Source of the DNA: Undibacterium pigrum
GTDB lineage: Bacteria > Pseudomonadota > Gammaproteobacteria > Burkholderiales > Burkholderiaceae_D
Direction: 5' to 3'
DNA length: 64,000 nt
NCBI RefSeq assembly: GCF_003201815.1
Contig: NZ_QJKB01000012.1
Location: 1 to 64,000 of the forward strand
Below the pieces are notes generated by a model, which worked only from the letters and a program-made list of their open reading frames with translations, did no database searches and had not been told where the DNA came from. Shown here in pieces: positions 26,540 to 35,802 of this stretch (within the stretch, counting starts at the first letter, position 1; each line of letters opens with the position of its first letter). Both the position numbers and the translations under genes were made by a program.

Positions 26540-26814
26540 GAACTCATTTCATAAATAGGGTGAGTGCGAACAAGACGATTTGGGATGCAGTGCAAGGCGT
26601 GACCCGCTGCTAAGGCTGGTGCCTTAGCGAGGGCGGGGTGGCTCACTACGCGCAGCATTGCGCCCAAATCGTCAGTTCCCGAAGGGTTTGCCTCATAACG
26701 CGTGCTGGACTGCGTTGAACTCGTTGTCAATAGGCAAGCTATTGACTGCCTCGTCCGCCTTGCCAGCCCACGTTATGAGACAAACGCATCTCATCCTATT
26801 TATGAAATGAGTTC
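26540..26814. mobile_element. MITE-like element with perfect terminal inverted repeats
   Basis: A 275-bp non-coding unit whose ends, GAACTCATTTCATAAATAGG and its exact complement, form 20-bp perfect terminal inverted repeats. It is flanked by TA (26538-26539 and 26815-26816). Inside are nested palindromes: GACGATTTGGG (26574-26584 with 26663-26673), GCTAAGGC-TGGT-GCCTTAGC, CTCATAACG...CGTTATGAG (26692-26779) and GTCAATAG...CTATTGAC (26726-26746). No transposase is present; it would need one in trans. Confidence 0.75.
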
Positions 26815-26848
26815 TAGATATTTTGTTTATTTTTTGAAAGTTAGGTCA

Positions 26849-27208
26849 GTGAAATTTCTTTTGCCCACAATAATGCTGGCGCAGTTGTTCTATCTGAGCG
26901 CTGCGATGGCAGCACCTCCGGTCAGTGCAGAGGCTTTGGATAGTAGAGTCCCGATTATGAGAGCGAGTGAAGTCGTAGAATCTGCAAAGAACTTTCTGGC
27001 GAAAGAGAGGCGACTGAATATGAAAAAATTTGTGCTCGTCAATCTTTCATTTACTTATTATTCGGAATGGCAAGAGAGTAAAAAGAAATTCAATGGTCGA
27101 TGGATAGTGAGTTTTGCTCCTATGGGTGACAGAACGTTTGACGATGAAATTGCAGTTTTAGTGACAAACGAGAAAGTGCCAACATATAAAATTGGAGTCG
27201 CTCCTTAA
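26849..27208 (+). CDS. Small exported protein of unknown function
   Basis: A 119-residue product with a signal peptide (KFLLPTIMLAQLFYLSAAMA) and a mature part of mixed alpha/beta character (MKKFVLVNLSFTYYSEW...RWIVSFAPMGD). I chose the GTG at 26849 because it places the signal peptide at the start; the frame remains open upstream into the neighbouring inverted-repeat element, which would add meaningless sequence. An ATG at 26872 is possible but would shorten the signal peptide. AT-rich compared with neighbours. Family not recognised. Confidence 0.55.
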   Translation: MKFLLPTIMLAQLFYLSAAMAAPPVSAEALDSRVPIMRASEVVESAKNFLAKERRLNMKKFVLVNLSFTYYSEWQESKKKFNGRWIVSFAPMGDRTFDDEIAVLVTNEKVPTYKIGVAP

Positions 27209-27306
27209 GGCGTTTTCTTGTTGTACAGCTGACCACCATCACACAATGTCCGTCTCCCTCTGACGAGGAGGATGGCTGTTTTCTCTGATCCAGCCTCACT
27301 CATAAC

Positions 27307-28263
27307 TCACTCATACGCAGGTAACCTGCGCTGCTCATCCGCATTGAAATACTGCTTGCGCACCTGGTCCAGCGCTGCCTGTTTTTCTGTCGCGCTGTGG
27401 AAGGCCATTTCGGTATTGAGCTTGTTTTTTTGTTCCTGGTATTGTTGTATGCGAGCTTTCCAGATGGCTTCTTCGCGGTCGACTTCGGCCAGTCTGGTGG
27501 CGGCTTCTGGTGAGGTGGCGGTGGCGCGCATGTTGTAGATGTCGGCATCACTGGCACCATTGGCGCGCAGCTGGCTGGCTTGTTCTTCCAGGCGTATGAC
27601 CTGGTAGGGGGCGTTCTTTTCTTCCCTCAGTGCGGCTGGCAAGGCATCGTCGAGGGCTTGCAGTTGCGCCTGTTTTTGTTCGGGATTGAGGCTGGTGTTT
27701 TCAGCGACATCCATGCGGTTCAGGGCATCCATGTCATAGGCGTCATCAAAACCAAACATGGCCTGGTTTTCTTTTTCGCTGAAAAAACGCTGACGGGTTT
27801 GCTGCATGGCAGACCAGCGCTGGCGGGCGGCTGCGGCCATGCTGGTTTTGTTCATGCTGATGTTTTGCGCATTGGTTTCCACGCTCACCAGCGCCTGCTT
27901 GTACTGGATGTAGCGGGCCAGCAAATTCTTGGCTTGCAGGGCGGCCTGGGCACTGAGTTTCTGATCGAGCACTCTTTCAATTTCTGCGCGTATCTCAGGT
28001 AGTTGTTTTTCGCCAGTGGCGGTCAGGTAATAATCGAATAGCAGGCGCAATTCTGCGCTGACTTGCAACTCACTACCGCCATCGCGACTGAGGTTGCCAT
28101 CCTGGGCAGTGCCTTCAAACGAGCGTACAAAATCAAAGCTGTTATCCATCTTGCGTTGCTTGATGGGGGCGCTCTGTTCTTCGGTTTGCAGAGAGGTAAA
28201 AATAAAAAAAACCGCGACGACCAAAGCCGTCGCGCCGGCAAATGCCAGATTGGCTGTTCTCAT
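27307..28263 (-). CDS. Lipase-specific foldase (Lif)
   Basis: A 318-residue steric chaperone anchored in the inner membrane by one helix (about residues 7-23) with a periplasmic, helix-rich domain. The Lif signature (RxxFDY(F/C)LSAxGE) appears as LRLLFDYYLTATGE at 72-85, and the C-terminal half is the long Gln/Ala/Glu-rich helical scaffold that wraps the lipase. It lies 140 bases downstream of the lipase gene on the same strand, the classical lipase-foldase arrangement of Burkholderia and Pseudomonas. Confidence 0.92.
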   Translation of the reverse strand: MRTANLAFAGATALVVAVFFIFTSLQTEEQSAPIKQRKMDNSFDFVRSFEGTAQDGNLSRDGGSELQVSAELRLLFDYYLTATGEKQLPEIRAEIERVLDQKLSAQAALQAKNLLARYIQYKQALVSVETNAQNISMNKTSMAAAARQRWSAMQQTRQRFFSEKENQAMFGFDDAYDMDALNRMDVAENTSLNPEQKQAQLQALDDALPAALREEKNAPYQVIRLEEQASQLRANGASDADIYNMRATATSPEAATRLAEVDREEAIWKARIQQYQEQKNKLNTEMAFHSATEKQAALDQVRKQYFNADEQRRLPAYE

Positions 28264-28403
28264 AGACTCCCGCTCCTTTTTCAGATGTACTTCCTGTTAC
28301 TTTGCGGACTTGCCTTGCCATATGCAATTACAAATTAGCTTACTACTTTTTGTAATGACAATGTGTGACAAGTCCTGATTTTGCTACAAGATTTATATAT
28401 ATT

Positions 28404-29426
<1,023 letters not shown>

Positions 29427-29709
29427 CTAGGTTTCCCGCGCTTGATTAGCAAGTTGCTATGCAGCATAAAAAGAGGGAGAAAATGAATAACGTGGATATT
29501 TTTTAACGCAGGCAGCCACGCCGAAAATTGTTAAATCATTTATATGCCCTCTGTAAATGCAGGCATAGGTATGGAAAAGAGAATGTTTTAGATGAAATTC
29601 ACTAAAGTGCAGGCGTGGTTTTTGACGGGGAACAAACTGTAGGCTCTTCGCAACAGAGTTTCTTGCGCCAGGCGCGTATTTGTTTCCTGCGCATGTCCAT
29701 CTTATTTGT

Positions 29710-29753
29710 GTCGGATTTGCGTCCGATTTGCACCTGATTTGCGCCCGATTTTT
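29710..29753 (+). repeat. Four tandem 11-bp repeats
   Basis: Four consecutive copies of an 11-base unit, consensus GYCSGATTTGC, occupy 29710-29753 in the 588-base gap between the divergent lipase and fatty-acid-hydroxylase genes. The period equals about one helical turn, so all units face one side of the DNA. A regulatory site is possible; the rest of the gap shows nothing clear. Confidence 0.55.
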
Positions 29754-29924
29754 TGCTTGCAAGCTTGTGTTGCGACAGTTGCGCGCAGCGATTACTGCTT
29801 GCCCAAAACGCGAAGGCAATAAAAAACAGTCCGGCAAAATCCCTGCGCAATTTCCAGAAAATGTGTATGATGATCTTGTGATATATCAGTTGTTCTACAT
29901 TGATGGTTTTTCCGGGAGTGAGAA

Positions 29925-30740
29925 ATGGATGAGAAGCAACGCGCATTCCGCAGCCAGTATCAGGCTGCCACCAGCCCCTATTACCATGGCGTCCTGCATG
30001 GCCTGTTTGTATTCGGGCTGGGCTTTAGCCTCATCGTCCTTGCCCTGACCCAGGTGCAGGGGGCAGGCTGGGCCTGGCTGGGTGTGCCAGCGACCTTGCT
30101 GTTTGCCAATGTCAATGAATGGTATGTGCATAAAAACCGCTTGCATAAACGTGGCAAGAATCGCTTGTCGCAACTCATCTGGCATCGCCATACCAAAGAA
30201 CATCATCATTACTTCACCCATGAAGAAATGCGGGTGGCCAGCACGCGTGAATACCGCATCGTGTTTTTCCCGGCCTATGCCTTTGTCATGATTGCTGTCC
30301 AAAGCGTCTTGCTGGGTTTGCTGTGCGCCTTGCTGGCGGGGCGCAATCTGGGCTCTATCGTGTTTGCCACGGCCATTGCTTTTTATCTCTGGTATGAAGC
30401 CATGCACTTTCTTTGTCATGTCGATGAAAGCGCACTGGTCAGGCATCTGCCGCTGGTCAATACCATGCGCCGCAATCACATGGTGCACCACACCCAGGCG
30501 CTGATGACAGAATACAATATGAACCTGACTTTTCCCTTTGCAGACTGGCTGTTCGGCACCTCGGATTTGCGGCGCAGCTTGTTGGGGACGATCTTTAATG
30601 GCTATGGTTCACGGCACCTGAAGCCAGAAGTGGCAAGGCGTTATCAAGAGCTGGGCATGGAGCCGCCAGTGCCACATGTGCAGGCACCGCTGGAGCCTGT
30701 CGGCCAGCAGCTTGCGCCTGTGGATTTAAACAAAATATGA
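29925..30740 (+). CDS. Membrane fatty-acid hydroxylase/sterol-desaturase family
   Basis: A 271-residue di-iron membrane enzyme. About four hydrophobic helices flank the histidine clusters: HKNRLH (69-74), HRHTKEHHH (87-95), HFLCH (about 156-160) and HMVHH (about 180-184), the full set expected for the fatty acid hydroxylase superfamily. It would hydroxylate or desaturate a lipid. The start has a good ribosome site (GGGAG before ATG 29925). A GntR regulator begins 30 bases downstream on the same strand and may control it. Confidence 0.87.
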   Translation: MDEKQRAFRSQYQAATSPYYHGVLHGLFVFGLGFSLIVLALTQVQGAGWAWLGVPATLLFANVNEWYVHKNRLHKRGKNRLSQLIWHRHTKEHHHYFTHEEMRVASTREYRIVFFPAYAFVMIAVQSVLLGLLCALLAGRNLGSIVFATAIAFYLWYEAMHFLCHVDESALVRHLPLVNTMRRNHMVHHTQALMTEYNMNLTFPFADWLFGTSDLRRSLLGTIFNGYGSRHLKPEVARRYQELGMEPPVPHVQAPLEPVGQQLAPVDLNKI

Positions 30741-30770
30741 TGCGGCAATCATTACTTATTACGTCAGGCC

Positions 30771-31451
30771 ATGGATAAAACAGAATTCAGCAAGCTCTTC
30801 CCCCTCATCAAAAATGAATCGCAGGCAGCACGCGCATATCGTTTGCTGGAATTGCGCATTGTCTCACTGGACCTCAAGCCCGGCCAGGCGATTACTGAAA
30901 GTGAACTCTGTGATTATCTTGACCTTGGCCGCACACCGGTGCGTGAAGCATTGCAAAGGCTGGCACAAGAATGGCTGGTCAAGGTTTTGCCAAGGCGCGG
31001 CATGATAGTGAGTGAAGTAGATCTGCAATGCCAGATGCGCATGATAGAAGCCAGGCGTGCGATGGAGGGCAGCCTGATACGCATCGCCACCCGCAAGGCC
31101 AGCAAGGATGAACGCGCCCGTTTTCTTGCGCTGGCAGATGGTTTTCGCGAAGCTGCCAGCAAGGCCGATGAATTCATTCTCAGTGAAACAGACAGCGCCT
31201 TTAACCAGTTGGTGTTTGAAGTCGCTGCCAATGAATTCCTGGTTTCGGCCTTGCAACGTATGCATGCCTTGTCACGTCGCTTCTGGAAGATACAGTCACA
31301 GTTTGAAGACATCCTGCATGTCACCGCCATGACGCATGCCGACCTGGCAGAGGCGATTGCCAGTGGCGATGCTGATGCAGCCGTCGCCGCCACTGAAAAA
31401 CTGCTCGACAATGTGGAGGCGTACACTCGCGCTGCCCTCGACAGAACTTAG
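30771..31451 (+). CDS. GntR-family regulator with FCD domain
   Basis: A 226-residue transcription factor: N-terminal winged helix (about 20-85, with LKPGQAITESELCDYLDLGRTPVREALQRL) and a C-terminal all-helical FCD ligand domain (about 95-220, with MIEARRAMEG and HADLAEAIASGDADAA). FadR/VanR-type proteins sense carboxylic acids. Its place 30 bases after the fatty-acid hydroxylase gene suggests that it regulates that gene. An inverted-repeat element begins just after its stop. Confidence 0.9.
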   Translation: MDKTEFSKLFPLIKNESQAARAYRLLELRIVSLDLKPGQAITESELCDYLDLGRTPVREALQRLAQEWLVKVLPRRGMIVSEVDLQCQMRMIEARRAMEGSLIRIATRKASKDERARFLALADGFREAASKADEFILSETDSAFNQLVFEVAANEFLVSALQRMHALSRRFWKIQSQFEDILHVTAMTHADLAEAIASGDADAAVAATEKLLDNVEAYTRAALDRT

Positions 31452-31454
31452 TTA

Positions 31455-31647
31455 GGACTTACGCAAAACCGCCCCAACTGTGTTGCAGCGCCAGCAGTTA
31501 GTAAAATTCGGTACTAAAGTACTGTCTTCGTCGCTGCGGTGTAGTTGGGATTTCGGACAACATGTTGTCCGCCAACGTAACGAACATCCCTTACAAGGGA
31601 TGTTTCCTGAAGCGATAGCCTTGTTGGGACAATTTTGCGTAAGCCCT
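31455..31647. mobile_element. MITE-like element, 193 bp
   Basis: The ends GGACTTACGCAAAA and the complement of TTTTGCGTAAGCCC make imperfect terminal inverted repeats of about 24 bp, flanked by GTTA duplications (31451-31454 and 31648-31651). There is no coding capacity. It contains the word GTACTAAAGTACTGTCT, also present inside the element at 53667-53781. It probably derives from an insertion sequence by internal deletion. Confidence 0.7.
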
Positions 31648-31687
31648 GTTAGATTGATTTAAAAATAACCGGAGACAAGAGCAAGCC

Positions 31688-32182
31688 ATGAGCACACATA
31701 TCTACCATGCCATAGAGATACAAGTCCCTGTTCAGCAGGCATTTGATTATGCTTGCGCTCCCAGCCACTGGCCAGACTGGCATCCATCTTCATTAAAGCT
31801 CTACACAAATAATGCAGGCATAGCCAGCATCGGTACTGGCTTTGAAGAAGATGTGCAAGCTGGTGGCCGTACCGGGCACCTGGTCTGGACTGTGACCGAG
31901 TTCGTCAACGCCCAACGCTGGACTGGCCAGGCAAAAGTCGATAACGGTGCCAGCCTGACCGTCAGCTATCATTTCTCAGCCACGGCAAACGGCGGCACTT
32001 TGTTTGAGCGTCATCTCCATTATGACTTGCCCAATCTGGCGCTCAAGGTCTTGAATTTCCTGGTATTGCGCCGTCGTATTACAGCAGAATCTGCCTTGTC
32101 TTTACAGCGTTTGCAAACGGTCTTGCAGGGCGGCAGCCTGGGAGATTTTGCTGGCGACAAGAGCCTCGCTGCAAGCCACTAG
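31688..32182 (+). CDS. SRPBCC-family (polyketide cyclase/START-like) protein
   Basis: A 164-residue protein with the START-like beginning IEIQVPVQQAFDYACAPSHWPDWHPSS, a central beta sheet and a long C-terminal helix. SRPBCC proteins bind hydrophobic ligands; the specific role is unknown. A GGAG element lies about 12 bases before the ATG. Its last 104 bases overlap, on the opposite strand, the extended end of the RidA-like gene. Confidence 0.82.
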   Translation: MSTHIYHAIEIQVPVQQAFDYACAPSHWPDWHPSSLKLYTNNAGIASIGTGFEEDVQAGGRTGHLVWTVTEFVNAQRWTGQAKVDNGASLTVSYHFSATANGGTLFERHLHYDLPNLALKVLNFLVLRRRITAESALSLQRLQTVLQGGSLGDFAGDKSLAASH

Positions 32183-32732
32183 CTGCCTGTCCAATCGCTT
32201 TGCATGGTGTCTGTCCAGTTGCACAGGTTTTGCCGGTGTTGACTGCCATGACTTCTATCTCTACCAGGGCTTCCGGTAGCGCCAGTGCGGCAACCTGCAC
32301 TGTCGTGCGCACGGGTTTATTGGCTTGCTCAGGCGTGCCAAAAAACTGGCGGTAAGCCTGGTTCCAGCCAGCAAAATCCATCTTGCCACCCAGCCTGGGG
32401 TCACCCACCAGATAGACGCGCATCTGCACAATATCAGCCATGTCCAGACCTTGCTGTTGCAAGCTGTTTTGTATGGCCTTCAAGGTGCTGATGGCTTGTG
32501 TCTGGGTGTCGCCGGTGATGACAGGCTTGGCCTCGGGTTTGCCTTCTGGTTTTGTCGGCGTGGCGATTTCTCCCGACAGATACAGGTGGTCTCCCACCCA
32601 GATCGCATTTGAGACTATGCTGCTAGCTGGGCCTGTGCGTGTGACCATGGTATCGGCACTGGCGGGCAGTGATATTGTCAGTGCCGCAAATACCATGGCA
32701 AGCAGTAATCGATATGGCATAGGGGCTTTCAT
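32079..32732 (-). CDS. RidA-family protein, exported, with odd C-terminal extension
   Basis: About 217 residues: a signal peptide (RLLLAMVFAALTISLPASA) and a YjgF/RidA domain (VGDHLYLSGEIA, TLKAIQNSLQQQGLDMADIVQMRVYL, RTTVQVAALALPEALVEIEVMAV). Classical RidA hydrolyses reactive enamines or imines from PLP enzymes in the cytoplasm; secreted members exist with unknown roles. The family normally ends at VEIEVMAV; here about 50 basic, Cys-containing residues follow and overlap the end of the convergent SRPBCC gene, which looks like a lost stop codon. The start is uncertain (32732, 32720 or 32768; the last would be coupled to the GNAT gene stop). Confidence 0.75.
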   Translation of the reverse strand: MKAPMPYRLLLAMVFAALTISLPASADTMVTRTGPASSIVSNAIWVGDHLYLSGEIATPTKPEGKPEAKPVITGDTQTQAISTLKAIQNSLQQQGLDMADIVQMRVYLVGDPRLGGKMDFAGWNQAYRQFFGTPEQANKPVRTTVQVAALALPEALVEIEVMAVNTGKTCATGQTPCKAIGQAASGLQRGSCRQQNLPGCRPARPFANAVKTRQILL

Positions 32733-32770
32733 GATCAGATTAAAAAATTCCAGAAGCTGCGCATTCATTG

Positions 32771-33244
32771 TCAAGAGCCCAGCGATTTGCGAAAAAACAC
32801 TTGCCTGCCATTCCAGCGTCGCGAATGCTCATTGAAACCCAGGTCGCGATAAATTTTTGTCGAGGCAAGATTGAATTCATTCGTGTCCAGGCAGGCAGAG
32901 ACACATCCTGCTGCTTGGGCATGTTCCAGTGCAAAAGCGATGAGTGCACGGCCTATGCCATGCTTGCGTTTGGCAGGGTCAACAAATAGATCTTCCACCG
33001 TCGCTTCTTTGCCATTCACCCACATTGAATCGCGGTAATGCAACAGGGTGTAGCCCACAGCCTCATCATCAACATAGCTCAGAAAAAAACTGGCATCTTC
33101 AGATGCCAGCAAACGCGGTATGAAATCGGCAAACTCTTGATCAGTCGGTTGCGTGCGCTCAAGATGATTGCGAAAAAGAATAGTCAGGGCGAGTATGGCT
33201 GCAGCATCTGTAGCATCTGCAGGGGTCGCTAAACGTATATGCAT
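32771..33244 (-). CDS. GNAT-family N-acetyltransferase
   Basis: A 157-residue acetyltransferase using acetyl-CoA. The GNAT core is visible: motif A VEDLFVDPAKRKHGIGRALIAFALEHA (acetyl-CoA pyrophosphate loop R-K-H-G-I-G) and motif B NLASTKIYRDLGF. The acceptor is unknown. ATG 33244 (MHIRLATPAD) matches the usual start; the longer frame from 33295 is rejected. Its stop lies just before possible starts of the RidA-like gene, so the two are likely co-transcribed. Confidence 0.87.
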   Translation of the reverse strand: MHIRLATPADATDAAAILALTILFRNHLERTQPTDQEFADFIPRLLASEDASFFLSYVDDEAVGYTLLHYRDSMWVNGKEATVEDLFVDPAKRKHGIGRALIAFALEHAQAAGCVSACLDTNEFNLASTKIYRDLGFNEHSRRWNGRQVFFRKSLGS

Positions 33245-33687
33245 GTTAATAAAATGTGCGGTCATGGATTTCGTGCATGCCTTCATGTCATTCATATCAG
33301 TCTTTCATATTCGACTTCCACATCGGGCATCCACATCAGAGCAAAATGATAAGACCAGCCTGTCGTAGAATTTATGCAAAATACGCCGCTGTAATGCAGG
33401 ATTTATGCAAATTGCATTGCTCACGCTGCATGCTGGCCGCTGGATTTACGGACCTGGTGGCCACAAAAATTGCTGGCAATAGAGAGATGCTTGGTCTTTT
33501 TATATCATTTAGCCAAGCTTTTAGAGCAATTTTTTAAAGTTCAGGTATAATCCCCGGTTCTGTCCAAAATTTCCTCTTCAAGTCGTTTGATCGTTTGAAT
33601 TTTCGTTGGGATTGAAAATCCTTACGGAACAGGTTTTTGTGGATTCTTTCTCTCTTAGGTTGGTGCAAATTAATTTGGGGGGTGGGG
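33245..33687 (+). promoter_or_regulatory. Intergenic region with a probable promoter for the Rieske gene
   Basis: This 443-base gap holds no convincing gene. A perfect -10 box TATAAT lies at 33546-33551 with only a weak -35 upstream, leaving a 5' leader of about 130 bases before the ATG at 33688. Confidence 0.4.
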
Positions 33688-34788
33688 ATGTCCGATCTGG
33701 CTTCTTTGTCTACACTCGCGCGTTCTGACGCGCAACTTCCGGTTTACGTGTATTTTGATGAAACGCTGTTACAGCGCGAAATCAAAGATTTATTCCATTC
33801 TGGTCCGCGTTATGTCGGCCATGAACTCATGGTGCCCAACGTCGGCGACTTTGCCACGCTTGCTGCCGAAAACGAAGGCCGCATGCTGGTGCGTAACGCA
33901 CAAGGCATAGAACTGATGTCGAATGTCTGCCGTCACCGCCAGGCATTGATGTTCAATGGGCGCGGCAATACCAATAATATTGTCTGCCCGCTGCATCGCT
34001 GGACGTATGACCTCAAGGGTGAGCTCATCGGTGCGCCGCATTTTGCCGACACGCCTTGCCTGAATTTGCAGCGCACGCCATTGCAAAACTGGAATGGCCT
34101 GCTGTTCGAGCAAAACGGCTACAACGTCATGGAACGCATGTCCAAACTCAGTGTCACCGAGGATCTGGATTTCACTGACTATATGCTGGACCATGTAGAA
34201 GTACATGAATGCGATTACAACTGGAAGACTTTCATTGAAGTCTATCTGGAAGATTATCACGTCGAGCCTTTCCACCCTGGCCTTGGCAGCTTTGTTTCTT
34301 GCGATGACCTCAAATGGGAATTCGGCGAAGACTACAGCGTGCAAACCGTAGGCGTGCATAAAGGCTTGCAAAAATCTGGCTCGCCCACTTACCAGCGCTG
34401 GCAGGAACAGGTGCTGAAGTTCCGTGATGGCGAAGCACCCAAGTATGGCGCAATCTGGCTGACCCTGTACCCCAACATCATGGTTGAATGGTATCCGCAC
34501 GTGCTGGTGGTATCGACCCTGTGGCCAACTGCCACAGGCAAGACCCGCAATGTGGTTGAGTTTTATTATCCTGAAGAGATCGTTTTGTTCGAGCGCGAAT
34601 TCATAGAGGCTGAACGTGCAGCCTATATGGAAACCTGCGTCGAGGATGACGAGATAGGCCAGCGCATGGATGCCGGGCGCAAGATTTTGTTTGACCGTGG
34701 CGTCAATGAAGTCGGCCCTTACCAATCACCTATGGAAGATGGCATGCAGCACTTCCATGAATGGTACCGAAGAAAAATTGCAGTGTAA
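33688..34788 (+). CDS. Rieske-type ring-hydroxylating oxygenase, alpha subunit
   Basis: A 366-residue iron-sulfur oxygenase. The Rieske [2Fe-2S] ligands are C81-x-H83 and C100-x2-H103 (NVCRHRQ...NIVCPLHRW). The mononuclear iron site uses H191 and H196 in LEDYHVEPFHPG, plus an acidic residue near 335. Similar enzymes act on aromatic or quaternary-amine substrates; no beta subunit, ferredoxin or reductase is nearby, so electron supply and substrate are unknown. The ATG at 33688, after a G-rich GGGGGGTGGGG stretch, is preferred to the upstream 33637 start. A rho-independent terminator follows. Confidence 0.88.
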   Translation: MSDLASLSTLARSDAQLPVYVYFDETLLQREIKDLFHSGPRYVGHELMVPNVGDFATLAAENEGRMLVRNAQGIELMSNVCRHRQALMFNGRGNTNNIVCPLHRWTYDLKGELIGAPHFADTPCLNLQRTPLQNWNGLLFEQNGYNVMERMSKLSVTEDLDFTDYMLDHVEVHECDYNWKTFIEVYLEDYHVEPFHPGLGSFVSCDDLKWEFGEDYSVQTVGVHKGLQKSGSPTYQRWQEQVLKFRDGEAPKYGAIWLTLYPNIMVEWYPHVLVVSTLWPTATGKTRNVVEFYYPEEIVLFEREFIEAERAAYMETCVEDDEIGQRMDAGRKILFDRGVNEVGPYQSPMEDGMQHFHEWYRRKIAV

Positions 34789-34799
34789 TGTAGAATTTT

Positions 34800-34827
34800 A
34801 AGGGAGGCCCGTGCCTCCCTTATTTTT
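34800..34827 (+). terminator. Intrinsic terminator after the Rieske oxygenase gene
   Basis: AAGGGAGGC-CCGT-GCCTCCCTT followed by ATTTTTT, 12 bases after the stop. Confidence 0.88.
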
Positions 34828-34828
34828 T

Positions 34829-34852
34829 GGAGTTGAGTTTGGAGTTGAGTTT
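34829..34852 (+). repeat. Tandem duplication carrying the ribosome-binding site
   Basis: GGAGTTGAGTTT occurs twice back to back, ending two bases before the ATG at 34855. Each copy carries a GGAG; the second one is 10 bases before the start. Confidence 0.7.
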
Positions 34853-34854
34853 TT

Positions 34855-35775
34855 ATGCAGTCTTTATGGATGCTGGTTGCCAGCTTTCTGTTTTCCATCA
34901 TGGGTGTCTGCGTCAAGCTGGCATCGGTTGATTACTCCACCGCTGAAATTGTCGCTTATCGCGGTGCCATAGGTATGCTGATGATCGCCATGCTGGTCAG
35001 GTTCCAGGGTGGCACTTTAAAAACAGACATGCCTCGCCATCACCTGGTGCGCGGGGGTGTGGGCGTCATCTCGCTGTGGTTATGGTTTTATGCCCTGGGC
35101 AAATTGCCGCTGGCAATGGCCGTGACACTGAATTACATGTCACCCATCTGGATCGCCGCCATCTTGCTCATCGGCGCATGGTGGGGCAAGCAGCGCAGCA
35201 TCACCTGGCAACCGGTTGCTGCCATTCTCATGGGCTTCGCTGGCGTGGTCTTGCTGCTGCGCCCCAGCATACATACTGACCAGGTAATGGGAGGCATGCT
35301 GGCCCTGTTATCGGGCATGCTGGCAGCCTGGGCGTATATGCAGGTCAGGCAAATGGGTTTGCTGGGCGAGCCTGAATACCGTGTCGTGTTTTATTTTTCC
35401 CTGACCTGCGCCGTGGCTGGCTTATTGGGTGCCCTGATAGGCAAATCAGTCTATGCCGCAGCGGGCGATGTCACCTGGCATCATCTCGACAGCAAGGGCA
35501 TCATGCTCTTGCTGGCGATAGGCGTGACAGCCGCCAGCGCGCAAATGGCCATGACACGTGCCTATCGTCTCGGTAATACCCTGGTCACAGCCAACCTGCA
35601 ATATGTCGGCATCGTGTTTTCCAGTGTATGGGATTTGCTGATCTGGAAAGTCAGCCTGGCCTGGTTAAGCTGGGTGGGTATCGCTGTGATTTTATGTAGC
35701 GGCCTGATCGCAACATTCTATAATGCCAAAACCAATCGCAAATCCATACCTGGCGATGCCATCAGTTCAGAATAA
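34855..35775 (+). CDS. EamA/DMT-family transporter
   Basis: A 306-residue inner-membrane protein with ten predicted helices arranged as two EamA repeats (first near 1-135, second near 145-290), each with the small-residue-rich motifs of the drug/metabolite transporter superfamily. Likely exports a small metabolite such as an amino acid. It lies after the terminator of the Rieske gene and 27 bases before the sulfurtransferase gene, so it probably heads a two-gene transcript. Confidence 0.87.
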   Translation: MQSLWMLVASFLFSIMGVCVKLASVDYSTAEIVAYRGAIGMLMIAMLVRFQGGTLKTDMPRHHLVRGGVGVISLWLWFYALGKLPLAMAVTLNYMSPIWIAAILLIGAWWGKQRSITWQPVAAILMGFAGVVLLLRPSIHTDQVMGGMLALLSGMLAAWAYMQVRQMGLLGEPEYRVVFYFSLTCAVAGLLGALIGKSVYAAAGDVTWHHLDSKGIMLLLAIGVTAASAQMAMTRAYRLGNTLVTANLQYVGIVFSSVWDLLIWKVSLAWLSWVGIAVILCSGLIATFYNAKTNRKSIPGDAISSE

Positions 35776-35802
35776 TCATCATCTTTTTTTCAGGAGACCA
35801 AG

